Shown here: positions 55,141-64,000 of the stretch, piece after piece
Layout of the letters: the number at the start of each line of letters is the position of its first letter
How positions within the stretch are numbered: the stretch's first letter is position 1
NCBI RefSeq assembly: GCF_007752135.1
Contig: NZ_CP036298.1
Location: forward strand, 124,001 to 188,000
Origin: Aureliella helgolandensis
Lineage (GTDB): Bacteria > Planctomycetota > Planctomycetia > Pirellulales > Pirellulaceae
Length of the DNA: 64,000 nt
Direction: 5' to 3'
Notes under the pieces: model-generated
Database searches by the model: none
The model's input: only the letters and a program-made list of their open reading frames with translations
What the model was told of the DNA's origin: nothing
Position numbers and translations under genes: made by a program

Positions 55141-55582
55141 GTTGCACTGCCTGCTCAGCATTCCCACGCAAGCGGGAACCCTGCTGTCTCCAAGCGAGTA
55201 GGGCTCACAAATCAGGCAACGCTTCCTAACAATTGGCGATTCCTGATATATCCGGCAACTTCCTAGGTGCACCGCCCAGTGGGATCCCAGGCAGAGGCCC
55301 TGCCCAAGCATTGCACGCAATTCCCAGGGCCTGTCTATTTTACTCGAGGGTCGATCGCCCGAATGCCGTCACCTGCATCGATCGTCGCGTGGACATGCAT
55401 TCAACCGCGAACTAGACGAGAGAAGCGAAAGGAACAGTGGCGGTGCGGGGTTAACGTCTGCTGGCCGTGTACGCTTTACCTGTTCTGAGTGCTGGATGGC
55501 TGGCCGTTGATCGAAGGCGGTTGGCAATCACGAACAGACGAGGTAAGCCAACAGGCGGCAATCATCGCCAACGCATCATCCT
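55141..55582. other. Intergenic region, no gene recognised
   Basis: About 440 bases after mtfA. Open frames are short and conflicting. TTCCC-ACGCAAGC-GGGAA (55162-55179) is a weak hairpin 20 bases past the mtfA stop, without a T-tract. Confidence 0.4.
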
Positions 55583-55804
55583 TCACTTCTCGGTGAACGC
55601 CACCACGGGAATCCCAAAGTCGTACTCGTTCTCAATGCAATGGTGGCGATCTGCGAGAAGTGTTCGTATTTCCGCTATGTTTGCAGAATGCTCGTCGCCG
55701 ACAGAGTGCCTTGGACCGAACGACCACACCACGCCGCATTGGTCGACTAGAATAGAATTCCCCCTTGAGCTCGCACGTGAACTCAAACTTGCCATGGTCG
55801 ACAC
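55583..55804 (-). CDS. Possible small protein, unrecognised
   Basis: 73 codons from a GTG, or 70 from an ATG at 55795. The reading DQCGVVWSFGPRHSVGDEHS then EIRTLLADRHHCIENEYDFGIP has the look of a folded protein and has no stop for its length, but the opposite strand has a longer open frame of 130 codons. I do not recognise a family. It is divergent from the PSCyt1 gene with a gap of 51 bases. It may be a real small gene, a remnant or chance. Confidence 0.35.
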   Translation of the reverse strand: MSTMASLSSRASSRGNSILVDQCGVVWSFGPRHSVGDEHSANIAEIRTLLADRHHCIENEYDFGIPVVAFTEK

Positions 55805-55855
55805 GACTCGGACCGTGGTGCCTGCCCCGAATGAATCGTCACGACACCAATCGCC

Positions 55856-58855
55856 ATGAATACTCCGCGTCGAAGTTCAATTGCTGCCGCTCCCACGTCT
55901 CGCTGGCCGTTGCGCATATCTGGCCTCCTAGCTGCATTGGCAATTGGCACTCCGGCAATCGCGGACGAAGAATTTTTTGAGAAACAAGTTAGGCCATTGT
56001 TGGTCAAGCATTGTTTTGAGTGTCACTCGGGAGCCAAATCAGGCGGCGGTTTGTCACTCGAGACAGCGGCCGGATGGCAGGCCGGCGGAGAAAGTGGTAC
56101 GGCCATCGTTCCGAATAAGCCGGACGAAAGTCTGTTGATTGACGCCATCAACTATGGCTCCATGGAAATGCCTCCCGCAGACAAAGGTGGAAAGTTATCG
56201 GAGGATGAAATCGCCGTTCTAACCCAATGGGTGGCGATGGGAGCTCCCGACCCGCGAAGCGGCATGGATACGATCGGTGGCATGAGCCGACAGCAAGCCG
56301 AAGCATGGTGGGCCTTTCAACCGCTGCCGGATTTCGCCGGCGAACCCACGTCGGAACAGATAGATGCATTGGTGAATGCGGAATCCTCCCGCCGCTCTTT
56401 GTCGATGGCTCCGCCTGCCGATAAACGGACGCTGATTCGCCGGGCAACCTACGACTTGATCGGTTTGCCACCTAGGCCGGAGGACGTCGATCGATTTCTT
56501 GCCGACGACTCGGCCGACGCGTTCTCGAAAGTCGTTGAACGCCTGCTGGCTTCGCCGCAATACGGAGTTCGCTGGGGGAGGCACTGGTTGGATGTCGTGC
56601 GTTACGCCGACACCGCTGGAGAGAATACCGATCGCCCATTGCCGCATGCATGGCGTTATCGAAACTGGGTATTGGATGCGTTTAATCGCGATATGCCGTT
56701 CGATGAATTCGCTCGCTTGCAGATCTGCGGTGACATTGCCATGAATTCGGGTGACGGAAACGCAAGAGCTGAAGGGATTATAGCGACTGGCTATCTGGCC
56801 ATCGCCCGGCGATTCGGTCACGACATCGACAAGGATATTTACCTGACGCATGAAGATTTGATCGATAATCTTGGCAAGAATTTCCTAGGACTTACACTCG
56901 GCTGCGCTCGTTGCCATGATCACAAATACGACGCGGTCACTGCGGAAGACTACTATGCCCTGTACGGAATCTTCGCCAGCACGCGATTGTCGTTTCCAGG
57001 ATGTGAGCCACAGGGGCAACCGCGAGATCTCGTGCCATTGCTTGATGCTGCTGCTGTCGAGTCTCTGCAAGCTGACTACGCAGCGAAGCTGGCAAGCTAT
57101 GAACAACAGACGCAGTTGCTTCCCCAGGAAACAATTCGCCTTCGGGATCTGGCGACTAGTGCGACGCAATTGATTGCCGAATCTCAGGTCGACGAAGGGC
57201 AAAGTGTAGCATTGTGGACTGGTGAAATGGGTTCCGATGCATCTGCGGGTAAGAGGTGTTTAACACTGCGGCGGGGCGAGACACTGCAGCTTACCGTGCT
57301 GCCGAATGAAGGGCATGGAGCCGACACGACTCGCGTTGAGCTGGAAATCTCTCGGATCGGCTCACGAGCAGCTGTCTGGAACGTGGCAAACTTGATTTCC
57401 ACGTTTGCCTCCAGTGGTCCCGCTATGGCTGACAATGGAGCTGCCTGGTGTCTGTTGGATGTCACCGACGGCCCGCAGTTTCTCAATGAACGCAAAACAA
57501 TGGTTAGTGGTCAGCCGAGTCTAGGGGGGTGGGCGATCGGCGATACTCCGTTGTCATTGGTCAACGCATCGGAGGATCCCGTTTCCGTGTGGACCTCACT
57601 GCCTGGCAAGTCGTTCTTCCTGCATCCCGGGCATCTCCGAAACGTGGCGGTCGCGTGGGTTTGCCCAGAAGACGGCGAATACCAAATTCAGGGCACCTTG
57701 ACCGACTCACATCCGGCTGCTGGCTTGGACGGTATTGCGTTCCGATTGGAGCATATTGCCGCACCGAAATACGGCGAAGGTTTGGTCGAAATCGGCAAAC
57801 GCCTCTCTTCCACGACCATGCAGCCTCCGGTCCCCCCTGCAATTCCAGTGGCCTATGCAGCCGTTGACTCCAGTCCCGTCGACGCTCCAGTGCAATTGCG
57901 TGGCGACCCCGAGCAACCTGGCGACGCTGTGCCGCGACGCTGGCTTTCCATCTTTGGTGGAGAGCGAGTCGGCATGGATGGAGGGAGTGGACGGCGAGAT
58001 CTTGCCGACCGAATTGTTCAGCATCCGCTGTTTGCTCGAGTCATGGTCAATCGCATTTGGCAGAATCATTTTGGGCGCGGTTTGGTGGCAACGCCCAACG
58101 ATTTTGGGACGCGCGGCGATCCGCCAACTCATCCAGAACTGCTTGATTGGCTGGCGGTGCAGTTTCGAGCGAATGGATACCGCGTAAAACCCTTGCACCG
58201 ACTGATTATGTTATCAGCTGCCTATCAGCGTGCGTCGTCGGTGCCCGAGGAGCTGTCGTCTGATATGCCCAGGCACAATGCGATAGCCTCTGCGGCACCG
58301 GCAGCTGCTGATCCAGAAAATCTCTGGTTGTCGCACTTTTCACCGCGACGTTTGACAGCCGAGGAGATTCGCGACACGTTGCTAACCGCCAGCGGCCAGC
58401 TCGATTACTCATTTGCTGAAGCTCATCCGTTTCCGCCTGCGGCAGAGTGGGCCTACACACAGCATACTCCCTTCAATGCTGTCTACGAGACCGATCGCCG
58501 TAGCGTGTTTCTGATGGTACAGCGTCAGCGCCGTCATCCGTATTTAGCCTTGTTCGATGGAGCCGATCCGAACTCCAGCACGGCCTCCAGGCAGGCTACA
58601 ACTGTTCCCACTCAGGCATTGTACTTCCTGAACGATCCTTTCTTTCACGCTCAAGCGGCTGCGTTTGCCAGTCGCACGAGCGGCGACGAGCAAATCGAGA
58701 ACGCGTTTCGAGTTTTGTTTCAACGTGCTGCTTCGGATTCGGAGGTTCAAGTGGCGGAGCGCTTTCTTGCGAGCTATCCCGGCACGCCATCGGAAAAGTG
58801 GTCGGCATTCGCACGCGTCCTGATGGCATCCAACGAATTCCTGTACCTGGATTAA
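55856..58855 (+). CDS. PSCyt1/DUF1549/DUF1553 (PSD1) domain protein
   Basis: 999 residues. The planctomycete cytochrome-c domain has C53-F-E-C56-H57 (KHCFECHSG) just after the signal peptide. DUF1549 (PSCyt2) spans about 150-350 (VERLLASPQYGVRWGRHWLDVVRYAD, in part YGVRWGRHWLDVVRYAD). A middle beta-rich stretch (about 430-660) resembles a carbohydrate-binding or concanavalin-like module, and DUF1553 (PSD1) follows to the end (HPLFARVMVNRIWQNHFGRGL, in part). Such proteins are exported and occur beside DUF1501 genes and sulfatases, as here. Their biochemical role is not established; a role in polysaccharide degradation is widely assumed. 13 bases separate it from the DUF1501 gene. Confidence 0.93.
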   Translation: MNTPRRSSIAAAPTSRWPLRISGLLAALAIGTPAIADEEFFEKQVRPLLVKHCFECHSGAKSGGGLSLETAAGWQAGGESGTAIVPNKPDESLLIDAINYGSMEMPPADKGGKLSEDEIAVLTQWVAMGAPDPRSGMDTIGGMSRQQAEAWWAFQPLPDFAGEPTSEQIDALVNAESSRRSLSMAPPADKRTLIRRATYDLIGLPPRPEDVDRFLADDSADAFSKVVERLLASPQYGVRWGRHWLDVVRYADTAGENTDRPLPHAWRYRNWVLDAFNRDMPFDEFARLQICGDIAMNSGDGNARAEGIIATGYLAIARRFGHDIDKDIYLTHEDLIDNLGKNFLGLTLGCARCHDHKYDAVTAEDYYALYGIFASTRLSFPGCEPQGQPRDLVPLLDAAAVESLQADYAAKLASYEQQTQLLPQETIRLRDLATSATQLIAESQVDEGQSVALWTGEMGSDASAGKRCLTLRRGETLQLTVLPNEGHGADTTRVELEISRIGSRAAVWNVANLISTFASSGPAMADNGAAWCLLDVTDGPQFLNERKTMVSGQPSLGGWAIGDTPLSLVNASEDPVSVWTSLPGKSFFLHPGHLRNVAVAWVCPEDGEYQIQGTLTDSHPAAGLDGIAFRLEHIAAPKYGEGLVEIGKRLSSTTMQPPVPPAIPVAYAAVDSSPVDAPVQLRGDPEQPGDAVPRRWLSIFGGERVGMDGGSGRRDLADRIVQHPLFARVMVNRIWQNHFGRGLVATPNDFGTRGDPPTHPELLDWLAVQFRANGYRVKPLHRLIMLSAAYQRASSVPEELSSDMPRHNAIASAAPAAADPENLWLSHFSPRRLTAEEIRDTLLTASGQLDYSFAEAHPFPPAAEWAYTQHTPFNAVYETDRRSVFLMVQRQRRHPYLALFDGADPNSSTASRQATTVPTQALYFLNDPFFHAQAAAFASRTSGDEQIENAFRVLFQRAASDSEVQVAERFLASYPGTPSEKWSAFARVLMASNEFLYLD

Positions 58856-58868
58856 TAGCTGGATAAAG

Positions 58869-60260
58869 ATGAATACTTCTACCATTAATCGTCGTTCTGT
58901 GCTTCGCTCTGCAGTGGGTGGTTCACTGCTGTTGCCGGGAATCGTTCAACAACTTCTGGCCGACAGCGGCGATTCCTTGGCGAAGCCAGCCGTACACTTC
59001 CCGGCTCGTGCGAAGAATGTGATCTTTCTGTTTATGACAGGAGGCGTGTCGCATGTGGATACGTTTGATCCGAAGCCGCAGTTGCATCGAGACCACGGTA
59101 AAGAAATTAATGCCGATCATCCGGAGATCAAAGATCGTCCCGGATACGAGCGGATTTTCTTGAAGCAACCCCAGTGGGAATTCACGCGGCATGGCCACTG
59201 TGGTACAGAGGTTAGCGCACTGTTTCCCCATGTGGCCACTTGCGTGGACGACATCGCGATGATTCGCTCGATGCACACGTCTCATTCCAATCACTACAAC
59301 GCCACATTGGGAATGCATACCGGATCGTTTGCATTTTCTCGACCGAGTCTCGGCTCGTGGATGAGTTACGGACTGGGAACCGAGAATCGCAATCTTCCCG
59401 GTTTTGTGGTCATCGCTCCCCAGCAGACCTATGCCGGAACTCAGGTCTACGCCAACGATTTCTTGCCAGCCGCGCACCAGGGCACTTTGGTCGTTCCCGG
59501 AGCAGAGCCCGTCGCCAATGTGAAGCCTCGCGTACCCGTAGATCGGCAGAGTTTAGAACTGGCCGCATTGCGGGCGATGAATCAATCGCATCTGCAGGCA
59601 CGCTCTGCAGATTCTGAACTCTCAGCTCGAATGAAGTCGTTCGAAACTGCGTTCGGGATGCAGATGGCCGTTCCGGATGCGTTCGATTTTTCTGACGAAA
59701 CCGCAGAGACTCTTGACAGTTACGCACTGCAACCTGGTCAGACGACGGGCTTTGGCTGGCAATGTCTGGCTGCGCGTCGATTGGTCGAGCGAGGTGTCCG
59801 TTTTGTCGAATTGATCGATACCGGCTCGTCGAACAATTGGGACGCTCACGGCGATATGATGAGTCACGTTGCCCTTGCCAGCAACGTCGACCAGCCCATT
59901 GCCGGGTTACTGAAAGATCTGAAGCGACGTGGAATGCTGGATGAAACTCTGGTCGTCTGGACAACCGAATTCGGTCGCACGCCGTTCAATAACACGGCAG
60001 ACGCTAAGGGCCGCGAACACCATCCGTGGGCCTTTACCTCTTGGATGGCCGGTGCGGGAGTTCGTCCCGGAATCGTCCATGGAGCGACGGACGAGCATGG
60101 TCTGCGAGCCGTCGAGCAACCCGTTCACGTTCACGACCTCCATGCCACGATTCTGCGCCTGATGGGACTTGACCACGAGCGTCTAACATTTCGGCACGCC
60201 GGTCGTGACTACCGTCTGACCGATGTTCACGGGAATGTTGTGCAGAATCTGCTCGCATAG
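58869..60260 (+). CDS. DUF1501 protein, Tat-exported
   Basis: 463 residues. The N-terminus INRRSVLRSAVGGSLLLPG is a twin-arginine signal, so it is exported folded. The DUF1501 fold belongs to the alkaline phosphatase/sulfatase superfamily; NVIFLFMTGGVSHVDTFDPK and TEFGRTPF with RDYRLTDVHGNVV are its marks. It pairs with the PSCyt1/PSD1 gene 13 bases upstream, as in most planctomycetes, so the two products probably act together. The activity is unknown. Confidence 0.93.
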   Translation: MNTSTINRRSVLRSAVGGSLLLPGIVQQLLADSGDSLAKPAVHFPARAKNVIFLFMTGGVSHVDTFDPKPQLHRDHGKEINADHPEIKDRPGYERIFLKQPQWEFTRHGHCGTEVSALFPHVATCVDDIAMIRSMHTSHSNHYNATLGMHTGSFAFSRPSLGSWMSYGLGTENRNLPGFVVIAPQQTYAGTQVYANDFLPAAHQGTLVVPGAEPVANVKPRVPVDRQSLELAALRAMNQSHLQARSADSELSARMKSFETAFGMQMAVPDAFDFSDETAETLDSYALQPGQTTGFGWQCLAARRLVERGVRFVELIDTGSSNNWDAHGDMMSHVALASNVDQPIAGLLKDLKRRGMLDETLVVWTTEFGRTPFNNTADAKGREHHPWAFTSWMAGAGVRPGIVHGATDEHGLRAVEQPVHVHDLHATILRLMGLDHERLTFRHAGRDYRLTDVHGNVVQNLLA

Positions 60261-60370
60261 CAGCTGGCGTCAGCGAAGTTGAAGTCAAGTGGTTTTCAGA
60301 GTTTGTTTGCGTCTTTACAGTTTTCTGGGGCTGAGCCTCAGAGGCTGTGCTGATGTGTTGTTTGGTCCTA

Positions 60371-60522
60371 GTGCATTGTCAAGACTAAGAATTAGGGTTT
60401 AGCGAGCGTTCGGAAAAAGGTGTCCGACACCAAAAGTGCAAAGCACCCGAAGGGCCGTTCCGGCTTTTGGTGTCGGACACCTTTTTCCGGGCAACCCGAA
60501 AGTTAAGCATTTGACAATGCAC
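60371..60522. repeat. Palindromic miniature element, copy 3, unoccupied
   Basis: 152 bp with ends GTGCATTGTCAA and TTGACAATGCAC, flanked by TA on both sides. The centre is a 26-bp perfect stem (60411-60436 with 60464-60489) around a 27-base loop. The stem contains the IS target sequence, GTGTCCGACAC, on the left and its complement on the right. Between convergent genes DUF1501 and sulfatase. A run of five T on the 3' side of the stem in each direction gives it terminator-like character. No coding capacity. Confidence 0.88.
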
Positions 60523-60610
60523 TAGATGGAGAGCGTCGTTGACGGTCTTGATAGCATCCAAATTATGCTCAAAGACGATGGCGCTATGGGCAGCGGCAAC
60601 TATCCGAGTC

Positions 60611-62074
60611 TCAAGGAGCTCGTTGAAAGAACTCGGCGAAGTCCTGGTAGTTGTTGTAGGGGACCGCTTGGCTCCGCCAATGTTCTACCTGCGCGTCGTA
60701 AAGAACTCGCATCTTCTGCAACTCGGCAGCAGCAGATTCCGCACCGGCTAGATTTTCTAATTCTAGGGGATCTCCTCGCGTGTAGAACAGCTCTTCGGTG
60801 GCGGAAAATTGGTCGCTCTCATAGGGCCAGCGGATATATTTCCAGTCCCTGGTTACGATTCCTAGACTGTGGGTTGGGTGAGGACCCCAGACGTTGATGA
60901 GCGGGAGAGCGTCATGGATGGTCGACTCGGGGGAGTCGTAAAGCTTTATCAAATCTCCGCCATCGATTGATTGAGGGATAGTCAGGCCGGCGAGTTTTAA
61001 AATGGTGGGCGCAAAATCCACATTGCCCGTTAGAGCATCGCATCGCAGGCCTTTCCCGCTGTTCGGGCTGCGTGGATCGTGGATGATCAACGGTACGCGT
61101 GAAGCCTCCTCATAGGGGAGGACTTTGGAGGCGTAGCCATGAGAACCACAGAGGAAACCGTTGTCGGAGGTGTAGATTACGATTGTATTGTCCTGCACCT
61201 CGTTCGCTGCCAAGGCATCGCGAATCATACCCACCGCCACGTCGATGGCGTAGATTTGCTGGAAGTACTTGGCCATCACGCCATCGTAGTCCGTGCTGTA
61301 GCTCCAGCTATGAAAGCGTTCGTACTGCCGACCTTCGCGACTTTGTGGAGAGAGGTGTTCGCCATGTTCACGGCCGAAATTCTTAGGTTTCGTGAACCGA
61401 GTGTCGCGGTAAATCGAATCAAATTTCGGATCGGGCTGCACTGGGTGATGCGGAGCTTTGAAGCTAATCGAGAGGCAAAAGGGAGTCGATTGCTTAGCTG
61501 CCTGCTCAATAAAGTCTCGTCCAAAGGCACCGTAGGAGAGCGTGGAATGCGGGTACTCGCGAGCATAGTGAGCCATCGATGGGTTTTGAGTCGTCTGGTA
61601 AGAGGTCTGTCCAGGGCCTCCTCCCCAAACATCGAAATCCTCGGAGGGAAGGTGGGGTTTATTCGGCGCGCTGGCAGCGGCGACTTCAAAGCCGAACTTG
61701 CCAGCAAATGCAGTCTGGTATCCTGCAGCGCGTAGCAGTACCGGGTAACTTTGCTGCCAAACCTCGTCGTGCATTGGGCCATGTTCAAAGTTGCATCCGG
61801 TCTTGTATTCGTACATGCCAGTCATCACGCTGGCGCGACTTGCCATGCAGATGGCGGTGGTGTCGTAGTGGTTGTCGAACACCATTCCCCGGCGAGCTAG
61901 CGCGTCCAGATTGGGCGTCTTCGCGGCGGGCGTGCCATAGCACCCCATGGAGTAGGTGGCTTGATCGTCAGCCATCAAGAAGACAATGTTGGGGCGTGTA
62001 TCCGCAGCCGCGCCGAAACGCAGCAGAGACAGCACCAGCCATGCTGCAAGAAGTAGAGAGCGGGGAGACTTCAT
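60611..62074 (-). CDS. Secreted sulfatase
   Basis: 487 residues with a signal peptide ([19 protein letters not shown]). The formylglycine site is C76-M-A-S-R80 in [13 protein letters not shown]: Ala replaces the usual Pro, a variant matured by some anaerobic-type enzymes. Metal residues D36-D37 (ADDQATYS) and the later [10 protein letters not shown] fit the arylsulfatase family. It removes sulfate esters from polysaccharides such as those of algae. It is convergent with the DUF1501 gene and 24 bases from the SHD1 gene, which is transcribed towards it. Exported. Confidence 0.93.
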   Translation of the reverse strand: MKSPRSLLLAAWLVLSLLRFGAAADTRPNIVFLMADDQATYSMGCYGTPAAKTPNLDALARRGMVFDNHYDTTAICMASRASVMTGMYEYKTGCNFEHGPMHDEVWQQSYPVLLRAAGYQTAFAGKFGFEVAAASAPNKPHLPSEDFDVWGGGPGQTSYQTTQNPSMAHYAREYPHSTLSYGAFGRDFIEQAAKQSTPFCLSISFKAPHHPVQPDPKFDSIYRDTRFTKPKNFGREHGEHLSPQSREGRQYERFHSWSYSTDYDGVMAKYFQQIYAIDVAVGMIRDALAANEVQDNTIVIYTSDNGFLCGSHGYASKVLPYEEASRVPLIIHDPRSPNSGKGLRCDALTGNVDFAPTILKLAGLTIPQSIDGGDLIKLYDSPESTIHDALPLINVWGPHPTHSLGIVTRDWKYIRWPYESDQFSATEELFYTRGDPLELENLAGAESAAAELQKMRVLYDAQVEHWRSQAVPYNNYQDFAEFFQRAP

Positions 62075-62097
62075 AGGTTCACGTCCGGGGCCATGGG

Positions 62098-64000
62098 CTA
62101 GGATTGGGTGTCGATGATTCCGCGAATGGATACTTGGCTGGCTCCGAAGCCGTTCTGAAACTCTGGTCTCAAGATTTGGGGAGGCAGCTTAAGGTTCTTG
62201 AAAAAGGCGGCATTCGGAACTTCAGCTTCCTTGGCGGATTCCTGCAAGGTTTTGTCGCCGTGAATCATAAAAGGTAGGCTGCTAGTAACACTCCGCTGCC
62301 AGAGGATTTGTCCGTTTTGCTTCACTTCCACTTTGCAAATGTAAGGGGTGAAGGTCACTTTTTCATAACCGAAACCTCGGCCAATGATCCGATACTCTTT
62401 GGTTTGCGTTTCACCGCGTGAGATGGAGGCGACCAACTGCGTCGTGGCTGAATTGCTGGCTTGATACCCCGACTCGGCAACGGCGGCGCCTAGCCAGCTA
62501 TTGAGGTCAGCCGAGGAGATACCTGGTCCTGAAGCGCTGGCGACCACCGCCATGGACTCCCCCTCCCGGACAGCGGCAATGTTGGACGTGTCACGCTTGG
62601 CACTTGCCAAGGCTGCGGGGTGAGGCAGGCGGACCAGGCCTAGCGATTTGGAACTCTCGAACGCCAGTAGGCCCTGGTGTTCCATGTCGGTATACTCGAT
62701 TGCGTCATCAGAGATGTTGTATTTCCAAACGAGCAGGTTTTGATCCAGGTTGAGCAAGGCTCCCGATGGTAGAAGCAGATATTGGTCGTCCAGCCACATA
62801 ATGGGCTTCCCCATCGATCCCAAATTTACATTGGCCTCATGGAATAATTGTTCTTGGCCAGTCTTAGCGTCGAAGACTCGCAGTTGAGTGCCACTGCATA
62901 CGGCCAGTCTGAGTCCGTCGGGAGAGAAGCCGAGGGTTACCGAGCCCGGCATGTCGACCGGGATGGAACCAAGCTGTGTGCCGGTCTTTGACTCGACGAT
63001 CGCGCACTGATTGTCGAGCATGCAAGCGACATACCGACCGCCTGGGGAAATGGCAGGTTCATTGAAAGCCTTGGCCGGGTACGACCATATCTCTTCGCTG
63101 GTCCCATAGTCGAATCCACGCAATTGGTTGTCGGTCATCACGACCGCAACTTGATTCCCCAAGACTTTGCGAAACCGAACGTGGTCTGATTTTCCAGCCG
63201 CGTCGGGGAACAATCGCCAATGGGCGCGTACTTGAGGTTGCTTGGTAGCGATGCCCGAGATAATGCATAGACTGCTCGCCTTGTCTTCACCTCGTTTCAT
63301 CACGATTCCGAGCACGTCACCGCTCTCCGGATCGGCGGAGGCCAACCATACGGCATCCTCTTTAAATTCTCCCACCATGTCCGAGCTGCGGCGTTTGCCA
63401 TCGACCATGTAAATTTTGGTAAAGGGACTGTCGTCGCGTTGGGGAGAGCGAACTTGGTAGCAAAGTTGGGTGCCATCGGCCGAGATGATTACTGGGCGAC
63501 TCACCTCTTCACGAAAGGCAACTTCAGGGATGGTCATCGATGCATTGCCGATGTTGGAAAAATCGACGGGACTTGGATCGGCTTCCAAGTCGGCAGGCGG
63601 CGATAGGTTCTGAAAAGCAATACTCTGCTTGACGGAGAATGTGCTGGCTGCGGGCAGTCCGAAGCCAGCATTGCCTCCAAGGGAGCTCGCGCCGCTATGA
63701 ATCGCCGCATTGTCAGTGGTTGCACTGTTGTTGGCTGCACTGTTCGTTGGCGAACCGCTTCCTGGTTTCATGATGCCCGTTTCAAAGGGATTCGCATTGG
63801 CTTCTTCTAGACCAGCGACATACTCCTGATCGGCAGTCGACAGCGAGCCCAAGGGAACTTTGATCTGGGTGCCATCGGACTTCCTCAAAACGACCTCAAA
63901 GGCCGTTTGTGATTCGAGCGTGGCTTCAATCTTAAATCGCCCGGTGGCGTCACTCCAAGTCCGCGTGGGCTTACTAGCTGCTGGAGCGCCGAGGACCTTG
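62098..64000 (-). CDS. SHD1-domain protein with beta-propeller-like region (partial)
   Basis: Open to the window edge on the minus strand, so the start is missing. At the visible N-terminus [15 protein letters not shown] and [19 protein letters not shown] are an SLA1-homology (SHD1) domain, a fold abundant in planctomycetes. An apparent TTG start at 63888 falls inside this domain and is not real. A low-complexity stretch (around [14 protein letters not shown]) is followed by about 330 residues of beta-rich repeats resembling a WD/PQQ-type propeller. A C-terminal beta-rich part completes it. Function unknown; possibly envelope-associated. At least 633 residues are visible. Confidence 0.8.
   Translation of the reverse strand, partial: KVLGAPAASKPTRTWSDATGRFKIEATLESQTAFEVVLRKSDGTQIKVPLGSLSTADQEYVAGLEEANANPFETGIMKPGSGSPTNSAANNSATTDNAAIHSGASSLGGNAGFGLPAASTFSVKQSIAFQNLSPPADLEADPSPVDFSNIGNASMTIPEVAFREEVSRPVIISADGTQLCYQVRSPQRDDSPFTKIYMVDGKRRSSDMVGEFKEDAVWLASADPESGDVLGIVMKRGEDKASSLCIISGIATKQPQVRAHWRLFPDAAGKSDHVRFRKVLGNQVAVVMTDNQLRGFDYGTSEEIWSYPAKAFNEPAISPGGRYVACMLDNQCAIVESKTGTQLGSIPVDMPGSVTLGFSPDGLRLAVCSGTQLRVFDAKTGQEQLFHEANVNLGSMGKPIMWLDDQYLLLPSGALLNLDQNLLVWKYNISDDAIEYTDMEHQGLLAFESSKSLGLVRLPHPAALASAKRDTSNIAAVREGESMAVVASASGPGISSADLNSWLGAAVAESGYQASNSATTQLVASISRGETQTKEYRIIGRGFGYEKVTFTPYICKVEVKQNGQILWQRSVTSSLPFMIHGDKTLQESAKEAEVPNAAFFKNLKLPPQILRPEFQNGFGASQVSIRGIIDTQS

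Noticed and set aside
1-64000. tRNA, rRNA and CRISPR
   Set aside because: No T-arm-like GGTTCGANNCC in a foldable context, no rRNA-like stretch and no regularly spaced identical repeats were found.

Overview
The window reads as chromosomal DNA of a planctomycete, most likely a Pirellulaceae (Rhodopirellula-like) bacterium. The evidence is family content: a PSCyt1/DUF1549/DUF1553 protein paired with a DUF1501 protein, a sulfatase, an SHD1-domain protein, a DUF4159-MoxR-DUF58-BatA block, a Ser/Thr kinase with a membrane tail, and an ArsR-methyltransferase fusion next to ahcY. Gene density is moderate, with intergenic gaps of 300-1100 bases. No rRNA, tRNA, CRISPR array or prophage was seen.

Layout. 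1-7.6 kb: D-threonine-aldolase-like PLP enzyme, SDR, a SahR-like ArsR-methyltransferase with its own palindromic operator candidate, ahcY with a clear terminator, a secreted thioredoxin/haem/PDZ fusion, and a Tat-exported nitrilase-fold protein. 8-15.1 kb: a tripartite RND efflux operon on the minus strand (adaptor, pump, outer-membrane lipoprotein). The decayed 5' part of a second outer-membrane gene lies between pump and outer-membrane protein. 16.3-18.6 kb: msrA, then an IS4-family element inside a palindromic miniature element. 18.9-24.1 kb: CPA1 antiporter, sulfite reductase with a strong promoter/operator, a GyrI-like protein, a cluster of short repeats, and an Rrf2/NsrR-like regulator. 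24.4-33.8 kb: DUF4159 gene divergent from moxR-DUF58-batA-like-GATase/VWA. 33.9-36.9 kb: fabH, a thioredoxin-TPR co-chaperone and a DMT transporter. 36.9-38.6 kb: a second, apparently identical IS copy in a second miniature element. 38.6-41.8 kb: rph, SDR, Zn-peptidase, ECF sigma factor. 42.2-47.9 kb: a minus-strand signalling cluster (membrane protein, Ser/Thr kinase, FHA protein, coiled-coil membrane protein). 48.4-55.1 kb: a small acidic protein behind a sigma-54-like site, a histidine phosphatase, a small membrane protein, a GntP permease, fumC, pgl and mtfA. 55.9-64 kb: PSCyt1/PSD1 + DUF1501 pair, an empty third miniature element, a sulfatase and an SHD1 protein running off the window.

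The most unusual signals are these. (1) A TA-flanked palindromic miniature element occurs three times; two copies carry the same 1528-bp IS4-family element at the equivalent 11-bp palindrome, and the third is an unoccupied control site. (2) A fossil duplicate of the RND outer-membrane gene lies inside its own operon. (3) Promoter/operator palindromes precede the SahR-like regulator and the sulfite reductase. (4) A family of GC-rich short repeats with core CCTTGCTCACGCGGCGGGTT is spread through the intergenic regions. (5) A kinase-FHA-coiled-coil cluster has no assigned function. No wholly new defence-like or enzymatic system could be demonstrated from the sequence alone.
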